In this document: in pieces, positions 9,382 to 18,710 of the stretch
Position numbering within the stretch: position 1 is the first letter of the stretch
Layout of the letters: each line of letters begins with the position of its first letter
DNA from: Bradyrhizobium sp. SZCCT0148
GTDB taxonomy: Bacteria > Pseudomonadota > Alphaproteobacteria > Rhizobiales > Xanthobacteraceae
NCBI RefSeq assembly: GCF_018129985.1
Contig: NZ_JAFCKT010000010.1
Span: 122,894 to 186,893, forward strand
Reading direction: 5' to 3'
Length of the DNA stretch: 64,000 bases
The notes under the pieces: generated by a model
The model's database searches: none
What the model was told of the DNA's origin: nothing
The model's input: only the letters and a program-made list of their open reading frames with translations
Made by a program: the position numbers and the translations under genes

Positions 9382-10254
9382 TTGAGTACGCCACCCTTTG
9401 ATTTCGACTTGTTGCGCACCTTCGTGGCGGTGGTCGACAACAACAGCTTCACGAAAGCCGGGGAGCGCATTGGCCGGACCCAGTCGACGGTCAGCCTGCA
9501 GATCAAGAAGCTCGAGGATAATCTGAAGAGGCCGCTGTTTGAGCGTAGCGGGCGTGAGGTTCTGCTGACGGCGGACGGCGAAATTCTGTTGGCCTATGCC
9601 CGGCAGCTCTTGCATATCGCCGATGAAGCCCGCGCCCGGCTCATGGAACCCGACATCGAAGGCACGATCCGCCTCGGGACTACGGAGGATTTCGCAACCG
9701 TCTACCTGCCCGACATTCTGGCGCGCTTTGCGAGGGCCCATCCGCGCGTCACGCTGGACGTGAACTGCAATTTCAGTTTCAGCCTTCTCGAGGGATTTTC
9801 CAAAGGGGAGTACGATCTCGTTCTGATTAAGCGCGAGCCGCAGGCCCCCTTGGGGGGAGTGCCGGTCTGGCGCGATATTCTTGTCTGGGTTTGCTCGCCT
9901 CAGTTTGTCTTCGAAACCGGAAGTCCGATCCCGCTGGCGTTGGCCCCGGCCCCCGATGTCTATCGCAAGAGAGCATTGGCGAGTCTGCAATCGCAGGGAC
10001 GCGACTGGCGTATCGTCTATACGAGTGTCAGCAGCGAGGGTTTGCAGGCCGCCGTTCGCGCCGGGCTAGGTATCACCATACTATCGAAGGATATGGTGCC
10101 GCCAGGCTTGAAGATCGTCGGCGCGGAGCAACAGCTGCCACAACTTCCGGATTCTGAAATCGCCCTCTACCGCTCCCCAGGCAAATTGTCCCGTGCGGCC
10201 GAAATGTTGGCCGAGCACATCACTCATTCGCTCGAATATCGGCGGCCGGAATAG
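9382..10254 (+). CDS. LysR-family transcriptional regulator
   Basis: 290 residues from a TTG start. The N-terminal winged helix-turn-helix spans about residues 7-66 (FVAVVDNNSFTKAGERIGRT, then STVSLQIKKLE and GREVLLTADGE). A LysR substrate-binding domain begins near residue 90 (EGTIRLGTTEDFA). No divergent gene is close, so the target cannot be inferred from position; the upstream acyltransferase is on the same strand 212 bases away. Confidence 0.9.
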   Translation: MSTPPFDFDLLRTFVAVVDNNSFTKAGERIGRTQSTVSLQIKKLEDNLKRPLFERSGREVLLTADGEILLAYARQLLHIADEARARLMEPDIEGTIRLGTTEDFATVYLPDILARFARAHPRVTLDVNCNFSFSLLEGFSKGEYDLVLIKREPQAPLGGVPVWRDILVWVCSPQFVFETGSPIPLALAPAPDVYRKRALASLQSQGRDWRIVYTSVSSEGLQAAVRAGLGITILSKDMVPPGLKIVGAEQQLPQLPDSEIALYRSPGKLSRAAEMLAEHITHSLEYRRPE

Positions 10255-10468
10255 CCGAAGTGATGCCCTGAGGAAAATGTGAGCGCACGGCCGGCGCTAC
10301 GGGGGCGTCCGGAGGCGTCACTCAGGGACCGACAAGGTCAGCGGCTTGGCATCCCGCGCTCGTCGGCCGGTCGTGCAATCCTTCAATCGACGGCATTGAT
10401 CGTTTCAATTGGCGTTCGGTCGGTCGGCCCCCTATCCAAGAGTGCAGAGACAGACAAAGGCCTGCACA

Positions 10469-10765
10469 ATGACCCTGGATTTGAACACGAGCACCTTCAC
10501 GAAACGGATTGATGAGGACACGAGAGAAGGCGAGATCGCCCGCAGAAACGTGCTTTTCGGATTGTGGGCCGGACGGCATGCGGGACTTAAGGACGACGCC
10601 CTTGAGGCTTACGCTCTTGCGGTTCACATCGCCGATCTCCGTAGCCCGGGTCACGATGACGTGGTTGCGAAGGTTGCAACCGACCTGAAGGCGTGCGGGA
10701 AGCCGATGAGCGATCGGCAGTTGCGAGCTCGTTTTCGCGAGATGGCGATGCGAGCCGCTCTGTAG
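10469..10765 (+). CDS. DUF1476 family protein (F1-ATPase zeta-inhibitor-like)
   Basis: 98 residues. It matches the alphaproteobacterial zeta subunit/DUF1476 fold: ARRNVLFGLWAGRHAGL, then EAYALAVHIADL, a GHDDVVAKVATDL block and the final SDRQLRARFREMA. Zeta inhibits ATP hydrolysis by F1F0 ATP synthase. This copy is divergent and stands away from atp genes, so it may be a paralogue rather than the main zeta. The ATG at 10469 is preferred over 10409 because conserved sequence starts here. Confidence 0.75.
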   Translation: MTLDLNTSTFTKRIDEDTREGEIARRNVLFGLWAGRHAGLKDDALEAYALAVHIADLRSPGHDDVVAKVATDLKACGKPMSDRQLRARFREMAMRAAL

Positions 10766-10932
10766 CGTCTCCGAACGTCGTCGGAAATTGGCAAACGGAG
10801 GCCGACCGCGAGGTGGCGTCGCAATTCCTGGCAAGCCTCGCCTGAGGCGAGTCGGCTGCAACTCATGGCTTCCGACAAGCGCTGCCGCTCTCTGGATCAT
10901 GTTGGATCAACCCGCCTTGGAGGAGAAGGACT

Positions 10933-11196
10933 GTGAAGTCGCTGGCCGTGATGTCTTTTTTGTTAGCTGCTGCGACGTTTGCCAATGCTTCGGCCGTTTT
11001 CGCGCGTTGGCCGGAGTACGTCGGATTTTGGGTCGTGGGCAATCATACGACCAAGACATGCGACATCGTCACTTCCAACCCGACCATCGATGGTGCCGTC
11101 ATCTGGTTCGGAAGCGGTCCGTATAAATCGCTCGACGACGCCAGGCTCGCTCGGTCCAATATCCGCGCTTGTCCGAAGGATGAACCCGCCGATTGA
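10933..11196 (+). CDS. Small secreted protein of unknown function
   Basis: 87 residues from a GTG preceded by a strong GGAGGAGAAGGA ribosome site. Residues 1-24 form a signal peptide (LLAAATFANASAVFA), giving a mature protein of about 63 residues. Two cysteines (in KTCDIV and IRACPKD) could form a periplasmic disulfide. No family recognised. Similar short exported proteins with one Cys pair are frequent in Bradyrhizobium. Confidence 0.7.
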   Translation: MKSLAVMSFLLAAATFANASAVFARWPEYVGFWVVGNHTTKTCDIVTSNPTIDGAVIWFGSGPYKSLDDARLARSNIRACPKDEPAD

Positions 11197-11469
11197 GCGT
11201 GAGCCAAGCTCCGGATTGGCAGTCCTGCCCTGCACCAATCGGCCTGTCGGGAAGTCCGCCGGTCGCCCACGAAAGGCGCCTGTCGGCGGCGGCTCGCCGC
11301 CGTCCGGATACCACTCGCAGGATTTTGGCAGTTTCAATGCCTTCCATTTGAAATGCCAATGGAGGGGTTGTGGCTGTTGCGGAAGTCGATCGAGGACCCC
11401 CATCTCAGCCTTGCAACATGCCGGACGCCATTCTCAGCATCAAACGTTCAATCAGTCTCGAAGAAGGTC

Positions 11470-12711
11470 ATGAACCAGTTCGTCGAACTTTTCCGCAATG
11501 TCATCTCATGTGCTCTCGGTTCTCCAAGGCGATCGCCTGAGACGACGGGCGTGCCCGATCACGTCGGTCATGTGGAGATATTCGGGAAACGGCGGACTCT
11601 CCTGCATCCGGCGCTGGCAGGCCTGGTGCTGGCGCTCGTGATGGCGCCCCATGCCCAGTCCAGCGCCGCAGAGGACGAAATTGCGATTTCGATGGACGAG
11701 CGGGAGATCCGGTTCGCCGGGATCACCACCACACGTCCGGACAAGGAACAGCCGGAAATCGAGTTGTCGTTCCCCGGTACTGTCGCCATTCCGCCCCAGC
11801 AGATGCGGGTGGTCGCGGCGCCTGCGAACGGCCTGGTCGAATCGATGTTGGTTGCGGCGGACGAGCCCGTGAATGCCGGCGACGCCGTCGCGCAACTACG
11901 CTCCATGGAGATCGTCGAGGCTCAGCGTCAGTTTCTCGCCGCGCTGTCTGATGAGGCTCTGGCCGCTGATCGATTGCGGCGAATGCAGCAACTTTTCGAA
12001 GGGCGCGCCACTCCCGAGCGCGAGTTGCGGATGGCAGAGACCTCGGCTGCCAATGCGAAAGCGCATCTCGATGAGCGACGGCAGATACTGGCGCTGATGG
12101 AGCTGTCTGAGATCGAGATCGTGTCCTTGCAGAATACGAGAAAGATCGTTCCGGCCGTGACCGTTCATGCACCGGTCAGCGGGATGGTCGTGAAGCGGCA
12201 CGTCTCACCGGGCGAACGTGTCGATGCCGCCGCTCCCCTCTATACGATCGCGAGTCTCAATCCGCTGTGGGTCAACATTCAGGTGCCGGCCTCGCGCCTC
12301 TCGGCGCTCAAGACGGGCGCCTCTGTCGTGCTTCCGGCCCATGGCGCGCGCGGTCGCCTGATACGCATCGCCCGTACCGTCGATCCGCAAACCCAATCGG
12401 CGATCGCCGTAGCGGAAATCGACTCCAACGGAGGCAGCGTACGACCCGGGCTGGCGACCACGGCGACCATCCGTCTCGACCTGGGTCCGGGCACGCAATG
12501 GTCGGTCCCGGCTGCAGCGGTCATCAGGCATCGCGACCGTAGCTGGGTCTTCATTCGCAACAAGGACGGCTTTGTCGCGCGCCCGGTGCAGGTGCTGTCT
12601 GAGTCGTCGGCGCGTACGTCAATCCGAGCCGACTTGGGCCCGGACGACCTGGTCGCCGATCGGGGGCTGATTGCGCTTCTGTCCGAACTCGCCGCAGCGG
12701 ACAAGGGCTGA
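11470..12711 (+). CDS. RND efflux periplasmic adaptor (membrane-fusion protein)
   Basis: About 413 residues. Periplasmic adaptor linking the RND pump encoded next to an outer-membrane channel. A hydrophobic export segment (LHPALAGLVLALVMAPHAQS) precedes an HlyD/CusB-like body. Visible are the lipoyl half (VVAAPANGLVESMLVAADEPVNAGDAV), an alpha-hairpin rich in Glu/Arg/Ala, the second lipoyl half (VHAPVSGMVVKRHVSPGERVDAA) and a beta-barrel. The exact start is uncertain: 11470 ATG, 11572 GTG and 11353 ATG are all in frame. The stop lies 3 bases before the pump gene start. Confidence 0.87.
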   Translation: MNQFVELFRNVISCALGSPRRSPETTGVPDHVGHVEIFGKRRTLLHPALAGLVLALVMAPHAQSSAAEDEIAISMDEREIRFAGITTTRPDKEQPEIELSFPGTVAIPPQQMRVVAAPANGLVESMLVAADEPVNAGDAVAQLRSMEIVEAQRQFLAALSDEALAADRLRRMQQLFEGRATPERELRMAETSAANAKAHLDERRQILALMELSEIEIVSLQNTRKIVPAVTVHAPVSGMVVKRHVSPGERVDAAAPLYTIASLNPLWVNIQVPASRLSALKTGASVVLPAHGARGRLIRIARTVDPQTQSAIAVAEIDSNGGSVRPGLATTATIRLDLGPGTQWSVPAAAVIRHRDRSWVFIRNKDGFVARPVQVLSESSARTSIRADLGPDDLVADRGLIALLSELAAADKG

Positions 12712-12714
12712 CCC

Positions 12715-15700
12715 ATGTGGGCAAGTCTCATCAACGGTGCGCTGAAGCAGCGCATTCTCGTGGCTCTGGGCGCCATAGCGTTGGCGATCTGGGGAGCCAA
12801 CGCCTACCGGCAGCTGTCGATCGACGCGTTCCCGGATGTGGCCCCGACTCAGGTTCTGGTCTCGATGAGAGCTCCTGGACTCACGCCTGAGGAGTTGGAA
12901 AGCCGGATCACACAGCCGATCGAACTGGCAATGCGCGGGATTCCGCAGCTGGTCAAGATGCGGTCGACGACGCGTTACTCGGTCGCGCTGCTGACTTTCG
13001 AGTTTGCCGACGGAACCGACATCTTCTGGGCACGTGCACAGGTCAACGAGCGGTTGTCGGATGTGCGCAACCAGTTGCCCGCCGGCGCGGACGGCGGCCT
13101 CGCGCCGATCGTCACCCCGTTGGCGGAAATGGTGATGTTCACCATCCAGTCCGACGTGCTGAGCCCCCAGGAGAAGCGCTTCTTGGTTGACTGGACCATC
13201 CGCCCCGCCTTGCGCGGCCTTCCCGGAGTCGCGGACGTCAATGTGCTGGGCGGCTTCGTGCGGACCTTCGAGGTCGTCCCCTCGGCAGCGGCGATGGCCG
13301 CGCGTGGAATCACGACCGAAGTGCTCGAGAACGCGGTCCGGTCGAACAACCGCAACGACGGCGCCGGACGCATCCGCAACGGCGAAGAGGCCCTGTTGGT
13401 TCGGTCGGAAGGCCGCATCCGGACACTCGACGATATCCGCAATATCATCATCACGACGCGGAATTCGTCCGTCGTCAGGGTCGGTGACGTGGCGGACGTT
13501 CGGTTCGGTTCGCTCGCCCGCAATGGCGTGGTGACCACCAACGGCGAGCAAGAGACCGTCTGGGGAATGGTCCTGGGCCTGCGGGGCGCCAATGCCCGCA
13601 CTGTCGTGGACGGCGTCAAAGCGAAGTTCGAGGAGCTCAAACCCTTGCTCCCTGAGGGCGCCCGGATCGAGATCTTCTACGATCGTAGCGAGCTGATCGG
13701 TCAAGCCGTGTGGACGGTCCAGAAGGTGCTGCTGGAAGCGATTGCGCTGGTCGTAATCCTGCTGCTCGTGTTCCTGGGCAATCTGCGTTCGGCGCTGGTG
13801 GTATCCGTCATTCTCCCGCTCGCCGTGCTGATCACCTTTGGCATCATGCGGTTGTTCGGTTGGTCGGCCAACATCATGTCGCTCGGAGGCCTCGCGATCG
13901 CCATCGGGCTTCTGGTGGACTGCGCCGTGGTGGTCGTGGAGAATGTCGAGCATCGGCTCGCGCACGCGCGCAACCCGGATCTGAAGACGCGCCTCCGGCT
14001 GACTTTCGAGGCAACGCGCGAAGTCGCGCTGCCTCTTGTGTCTGGCGTCGCCATCATCGTCATGGTGTTTACGCCGCTGCTCTCGTTGCAGGGACTCGAG
14101 GGGCGCCTGTTCAGTCCGGTGGCGTTGACCATCGCCTTCGCGCTCGGTGCGGCCTTGCTGCTTTCGCTGACGGTCGTTCCGACACTGGCGACCTATCTGT
14201 TGCGTGCGGGTTCGGCCAAGGAGCCCTGGCTCGTGCGCAAGCTTCACGCCGTCTACGACCCTGCGCTCGCACATGTCATGAGGCGTCCCCTGGTCCTCGT
14301 GATCGGGCTCGTCCTCGGCATCGCGTCGGTCGGAGCTGTGTTTCCGCGAATTGGCGCGACCTTCATGCCCGTCATGGACGAGGGCACGCCGGTCGTGACC
14401 ATCCGCAAATTTCCCACGGTTTCCGTCGAAGAGGCCGCGCAGACGGACCTCCGGATCCAGCAGGTGCTGATGGCGGAAATCCCGGTGATCAAGGGCATCA
14501 TGGCCCGCGCCGGCGCCGATGAACTCGGCATCGACCCCGTTGGTCTGAACGAGACCGACATGTTCATGTCGCTGGCGCCGAAATCCGAGTGGCCTAAGCC
14601 CGACAAGCAGTGGTTTCTGGGCGAACTCAGGCGCGTGCTCGACTCCATTCCAGGCATTGTCTACGCGTTCACGCAGCCGATCGATATGCGCGTCCAGGAA
14701 ATGATCATCGGCGCACGCGGCGACGTGGTGGTGAAGGTTCTGGGCGACGACATTGGTACGCTCAACCGGCTTTCGCGGGACATCGCTGGGGTCATTCAGC
14801 AGATTCCGGGTGCCGTGGACGTCTTCGCCCTTCGCAATGCCGGGATGAAATATCTCACGGTCGCGGTCGACCGCGCCAAAGCCGGCAGATTTGGATTGAA
14901 CGCTGAACAGGTCCAGGAGGCGATTCGCGTCTGGGTGGATGGACGCGATCTCGGCGTCGTCCTTGAAGGGCAGGTTCGCACGCCGCTGGTGGTTCGCGGC
15001 GAGGAACGGCAACGGGCCTCGGCATCCGACCTCGCGCGCGTGCCGATCGTGCTGCCGGGCGGAGGGACCGTCGAGCTGTCGCAGATCGCGGACGTTCGCG
15101 TCGAGGACGGTCCCATCCAGGTGATCCGCGAGGATGGGCAGCGCTTCGCGACCATTCTGAGCAACGTACGCGGACGCGACCTGGTTGGCTTCGTAGACGA
15201 AGCGAAGGCTGCCGTCGCCGGCAAGCTCGAGATTCCGCGCGGCTATACCCTGGTTTGGGGCGGCCAGTTCGAAAACCAGCAGCGTGCATCGGCCCGGCTC
15301 GCGCTTGTCGTCCCGATGGCGCTCGCCATGATCTTCCTGCTGCTGTACCTGACTTTCAATTCGGTACGCCAGGCGGTTCTGGTGTTCTGCAACGTGCCGT
15401 TCGCCACCATCGGCGGCGTGGTCGCCCTGTGGGCTTCGGGCGAATTTCTGTCCGTTCCTGCATCGGTCGGCTTCATCGCCCTGATGGGGATCGCCGTTCT
15501 CAACGGTGTGGTTCTGATTTCCTACATCAACGAGGTCGTAGCGCGACGCGAACTGCCCTTGACGGAGGCGGTCATGGAAGGTGCCAAGCGCCGCCTTCGG
15601 CCGGTGATGCTTACCGCCTCTATCGCTGCGCTCGGCCTGGTGCCATTCCTGTTTGCCACCGGACCCGGCGCCGAAATCCAGCGGCCGCTCGCCATTGTCG

Positions 15701-15927
15701 TCATCGGCGGACTCGTCACGGCAACCGCGCTCACGCTGCTGCTGCTGCCCGTCCTGTATGCGAGATTCGGCCTGCCCAGAAGTGAACGCGTGCTCCTCGC
15801 GAATGTGCCGGAGCCGAACCTCGCCACCGGAATGGCTACGCCGGAACAGGCTCCCTCACCGGAAGCGGCCCGCCCCACATCGGGGCAGCGGGCGGTCAGC
15901 GAGCTTGTCAAGGTAGAGCGCGCGTAA
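12715..15927 (+). CDS. Heavy-metal-type RND efflux pump (CzcA/CusA family)
   Basis: 1070 residues, full RND length, inner-membrane proton-driven exporter. The N-terminal QLSIDAFPDVAPTQV and repeated TM blocks (GGLAIAIGLLVDCAVVVVEN near 390-410 and GFIALMGIAVLNGVVLISYI near 920) place it in the HME subfamily. The TM4 motif has AIGLLVDCA instead of the DFG...DGA of divalent-cation CzcA pumps, closer to CusA-like members. The CusA methionine ladder is not obvious, so the metal is uncertain. The adaptor gene is directly upstream; no CzcC/CusC-type outer-membrane factor is present on either side. Confidence 0.92.
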   Translation: MWASLINGALKQRILVALGAIALAIWGANAYRQLSIDAFPDVAPTQVLVSMRAPGLTPEELESRITQPIELAMRGIPQLVKMRSTTRYSVALLTFEFADGTDIFWARAQVNERLSDVRNQLPAGADGGLAPIVTPLAEMVMFTIQSDVLSPQEKRFLVDWTIRPALRGLPGVADVNVLGGFVRTFEVVPSAAAMAARGITTEVLENAVRSNNRNDGAGRIRNGEEALLVRSEGRIRTLDDIRNIIITTRNSSVVRVGDVADVRFGSLARNGVVTTNGEQETVWGMVLGLRGANARTVVDGVKAKFEELKPLLPEGARIEIFYDRSELIGQAVWTVQKVLLEAIALVVILLLVFLGNLRSALVVSVILPLAVLITFGIMRLFGWSANIMSLGGLAIAIGLLVDCAVVVVENVEHRLAHARNPDLKTRLRLTFEATREVALPLVSGVAIIVMVFTPLLSLQGLEGRLFSPVALTIAFALGAALLLSLTVVPTLATYLLRAGSAKEPWLVRKLHAVYDPALAHVMRRPLVLVIGLVLGIASVGAVFPRIGATFMPVMDEGTPVVTIRKFPTVSVEEAAQTDLRIQQVLMAEIPVIKGIMARAGADELGIDPVGLNETDMFMSLAPKSEWPKPDKQWFLGELRRVLDSIPGIVYAFTQPIDMRVQEMIIGARGDVVVKVLGDDIGTLNRLSRDIAGVIQQIPGAVDVFALRNAGMKYLTVAVDRAKAGRFGLNAEQVQEAIRVWVDGRDLGVVLEGQVRTPLVVRGEERQRASASDLARVPIVLPGGGTVELSQIADVRVEDGPIQVIREDGQRFATILSNVRGRDLVGFVDEAKAAVAGKLEIPRGYTLVWGGQFENQQRASARLALVVPMALAMIFLLLYLTFNSVRQAVLVFCNVPFATIGGVVALWASGEFLSVPASVGFIALMGIAVLNGVVLISYINEVVARRELPLTEAVMEGAKRRLRPVMLTASIAALGLVPFLFATGPGAEIQRPLAIVVIGGLVTATALTLLLLPVLYARFGLPRSERVLLANVPEPNLATGMATPEQAPSPEAARPTSGQRAVSELVKVERA

Positions 15928-16071
15928 ACCTGCTGAGGCAAGGCGCGCTCTTCCGCAGACGGGCAGACATCGCGGCGGCTCGCGCACCTTGGCCGCTCGC
16001 TTGTCGTCATCTTCAGGCGGTGAGACAACGGCGCGGGCGACAAGAGCGGACGATCGTGAGCCCCTTCCCGC

Positions 16072-17310
16072 CTAAGCCGCCCGCAGCACCGGCGCCGGTG
16101 GCTGCGACGGCCTGAGAAGCGCGAACGCCACTTGCACGATGCCGCCGGCGAGGCCCAGCGCCACACCGATGCGCCAGGCCATCGTGTACGATCCGAGCGC
16201 GTCGTAGAGCACCCCTCCTCCGTACGCGCCGAGGAAGCTGCCGATCTGGTGGCTCATGAAGGCGAGACCCTGGATCATTGCCTGCCAGCGCAGGCCGAAC
16301 ATCTCGGCGACCGCGCCGGCGACCAGCGGCCCAACGCCCATCCACAGGAATCCCATGATGGCGCCGAACAGCAGCGTCGAAAACGGCGTGGCCGGCAACA
16401 TGAAATACCAGGCGAGTGCCAGCGAGCGCAGGATGTAGATGCCGCCGAGCAGCGCCAGCTTGTTCCAGCGCTGGCCGGCCCAGCCGAAGAACAGCGAGCC
16501 CAGCACGTTGAAGCCGCCGATCATGCCGAGCGTCTGCGCGCTCAACATGGGATCAAGGCCGCAAATGGCGAGATATGACGGCAGATGCGTGGTGAGGAAG
16601 ACGAGCTGCATGCCGCAGACGAGATAGGCGCAGGTCATCACGACGAAGGACGCATTGCCGAACGCGGTCTTCGCCGCGGTCGCCGCGGTGGCATCGCCGA
16701 TGTCGTCGGCGGTTGGCTTCGGCAGCGGGACTTGGTCGACGCGCCCGGCATACCACGCGGCCGGAATCATCAGCACCGACATGACGACGAAGCCGGCGAG
16801 CCCGACGCGCCAGCCGAAGCCCTCATTGAGCATCTGTCCGATCGGCGCCGACAGCAGCGCACCGAGCGAGCCCGCGCCGGAGACGATGCCGAGCACGGTG
16901 GAACGCACCGTTGCCGGCACCGCGCGCGCCGCCACCGACATCGCGATCGCGGCTGCCGTGCAAGCCATCGACGTCCCGATCAGCACGCCGGCACCGATCA
17001 TGATGCTGACCAGCCCGTGCGCGGTCGCCATCAGCGCGAGACCCGCAATATACATCAGCGAGCCCGCAATCATGATCGGGCGGAAGCCGTAGCGCACCGT
17101 CATCGCGCCGGCGAGCGGCTGGAGGAAGCCCCAGGCGAGGTTCTGCACCGCCAGCGCCAGCGTGAAATCCGAGATCGAAATGTGGATGTCGTGCGTCAAC
17201 GGCTGCATGAAGATGCCGAGGCTCTGCCGCAGCCCCATACTTAGCGTCAGCATGATCGATGCGCCGATCAGGATGGGCAATGTGGGACGCAGGACCTGCA
17301 GCAGGGGCAT
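16072..17310 (-). CDS. MFS transporter
   Basis: 412 residues from the ATG at 17310, which has GGGAGAAG seven bases upstream; a longer start at 17331 is less likely. Twelve hydrophobic helices. It begins LRPTLPILIGASIMLTLSMGLRQSLGIF, like NarK/OxlT-type major facilitator proteins. It is transcribed away from a TetR regulator across 140 bases that hold a perfect palindrome, so it is probably the regulator's target. Substrate unknown. Confidence 0.88.
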   Translation of the reverse strand: MPLLQVLRPTLPILIGASIMLTLSMGLRQSLGIFMQPLTHDIHISISDFTLALAVQNLAWGFLQPLAGAMTVRYGFRPIMIAGSLMYIAGLALMATAHGLVSIMIGAGVLIGTSMACTAAAIAMSVAARAVPATVRSTVLGIVSGAGSLGALLSAPIGQMLNEGFGWRVGLAGFVVMSVLMIPAAWYAGRVDQVPLPKPTADDIGDATAATAAKTAFGNASFVVMTCAYLVCGMQLVFLTTHLPSYLAICGLDPMLSAQTLGMIGGFNVLGSLFFGWAGQRWNKLALLGGIYILRSLALAWYFMLPATPFSTLLFGAIMGFLWMGVGPLVAGAVAEMFGLRWQAMIQGLAFMSHQIGSFLGAYGGGVLYDALGSYTMAWRIGVALGLAGGIVQVAFALLRPSQPPAPVLRAA

Positions 17311-17371
17311 ATTCTTCTCCCTCATGGGCACGGCGCAAATGCCGTCGTCCGCTGTTGCCGTTGATTTTGGT

Positions 17372-17387
17372 TACACAGACCTGTGTA
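17372..17387. promoter_or_regulatory. Perfect palindromic operator (TACACAG-AC-CTGTGTA)
   Basis: A 7-2-7 inverted repeat without mismatch lies between the divergent MFS and TetR genes, 62 bases from the MFS start. This is the typical size and place of a TetR-family operator. TTACAC (17371) and TATGCT (17395), 18 bases apart, could be a plus-strand promoter overlapping it, which would allow autorepression. Confidence 0.75.
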
Positions 17388-17450
17388 CTTAGGCTATGCT
17401 CAACCGCGGCTGTCAAGCCACGGGACCGACAAAAGGATGCGCGTCGCTGC

Positions 17451-18014
17451 ATGGCTCCCCCGCCCGCCCCACAGACGATGAAAGAGCGGATCCTTCAGAC
17501 GGCCGACAAGCTGTTCTATCTGCAGGGCATTCGCGCCATCGGCGTCGACACCATCGCGGCCGAGATCGGCATCTCCAAACGCACGCTCTACAACCACTTC
17601 CCCTCCAAGGACGCCCTGATCGCGGCCTATCTGGAGCGCCGCTTCGTCCATGCCGCGCCCTCCGACAAGCCTCCGGCCGAGCAGATCCTCGCCACGTTCG
17701 ATTCGCTGGAGCGGCGCTTTGCGGCCAAGGATTTTCGCGGCTGCCCGTTCGTGAACGCCGTCGCCGAGCTCGGCCCGGCCGACCGCGCCGTGAAGAAGAT
17801 CGCCATCGCCTTCAAGGAAAGCCGCCGCCTCTGGTTTCGCGACCGGTTGAACGAGCTCGGGGTCGCAGATGCGGAGGCGCTGGCGACGCAGCTCGTGCTG
17901 CTGGTCGACGGCTCCATCGCACAGGACCTCGTGCGCGATGATCCGGCGATGGCAAGAGCTGCGAAGCAAGCGGCGAAGGTGTTGTTGCGGAATGCGGGAG
18001 TTGATGTGGCGTGA
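17451..18014 (+). CDS. TetR/AcrR-family transcriptional regulator
   Basis: 187 residues from the ATG at 17451. The N-terminal TetR helix-turn-helix is clear: RILQTADKLFYLQGIRAIGV, then TIAAEIGISKRTLYNHFPSKD at about residues 32-53. The C-terminal ligand domain is all-helical and contains the block RGCPFVNAVAEL seen in the LmrA/YxaF-like subgroup (TetR_C_16-like). It probably represses the divergent MFS gene and itself through the palindrome at 17372-17387. Confidence 0.9.
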   Translation: MAPPPAPQTMKERILQTADKLFYLQGIRAIGVDTIAAEIGISKRTLYNHFPSKDALIAAYLERRFVHAAPSDKPPAEQILATFDSLERRFAAKDFRGCPFVNAVAELGPADRAVKKIAIAFKESRRLWFRDRLNELGVADAEALATQLVLLVDGSIAQDLVRDDPAMARAAKQAAKVLLRNAGVDVA

Positions 18015-18343
18015 GCGAGCAGCCGCGATGAAGCGCGGCAACGCCTCACTGCTAGGATGGGCACCCATCCCGCGCTCATTCACGACTATTACGATGGCAA
18101 GAAGACGCTGTCCGACGCCGAGCCCGAGGATCTATTCAGGGGCTTCCAGTTCACCGCGAAGGCCTATTCCCTGCTCAGGTCGCGGCACGGGCCGCATCGA
18201 CCGTCTCTCGAAGGATCTATGCAGCCCCTTAGCCGTCCTTGCCGGCACCAGCCGCCTGGTCCGCTTTCGGCTTGAATGCGGACCTTCCCTGCGCAATCCA
18301 GAGAGATGTGGACTCCGCATCGCGCGCAGATTTAGAATTGGCG
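18015..18343. other. Intergenic stretch without recognised gene
   Basis: 329 bases between the TetR gene and a small membrane ORF. A 72-codon frame from 18057 starts with a plausible-looking helix but turns into Pro/Arg-rich sequence with no family match. I see no hairpin terminator, tRNA or repeat. Confidence 0.4.
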
Positions 18344-18529
18344 ATGCTCGTTCTCGTCGGCCCCATCCTGTTCATCGCTCTCATTCTGTATGCGGTTCGG
18401 CTTCAAAAGCAGGGCTTGGCCGGCTGGAAGGCAGCGCTGCTTGTTGTGCTCGGCTCTGCCGGGATCGTGGCAATCATGTTCGGCGTGCTATTCGTCGGTT
18501 TTGAAGGTTTCGACCGTCCGCCGAGCTGA
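18344..18529 (+). CDS. Small two-helix membrane protein, unknown
   Basis: 61 residues. Two hydrophobic segments (about 1-18 and 27-50) separated by a short basic turn (RLQKQGLAGWKA), then an acidic tail. The ATG at 18344 starts directly at the first helix; the frame is open further upstream to 18239, but that part is not protein-like. No family known to me. Being a short frame, it could be spurious. Confidence 0.45.
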   Translation: MLVLVGPILFIALILYAVRLQKQGLAGWKAALLVVLGSAGIVAIMFGVLFVGFEGFDRPPS

Positions 18530-18710
18530 TAGTGGCCGGACTTTGCGGTCCCATCCAGGAAACCGTCACGCTTCGCGATGCCCCTGTTTCGCCCGACGCG
18601 TCAAAGCCAGCGGTCCAAGAGGCACTTTTCGCCCGCCATAACCCTTTGATTCATTTGGCAGTTTCTACTGTGCATGGGGTTGTTTTCGCAAATTTTTGCG
18701 TGAGCAGCCC

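Noticed and set aside
12619..15012. 797-codon open frame on the minus strand
   Set aside because: It is entirely antisense to the RND pump gene, has His/Arg/Asp-rich shadow composition and no recognisable domain.
18057..18275. 72-codon frame after the TetR gene
   Set aside because: No ribosome site, turns into Pro/Arg-rich sequence, no family.
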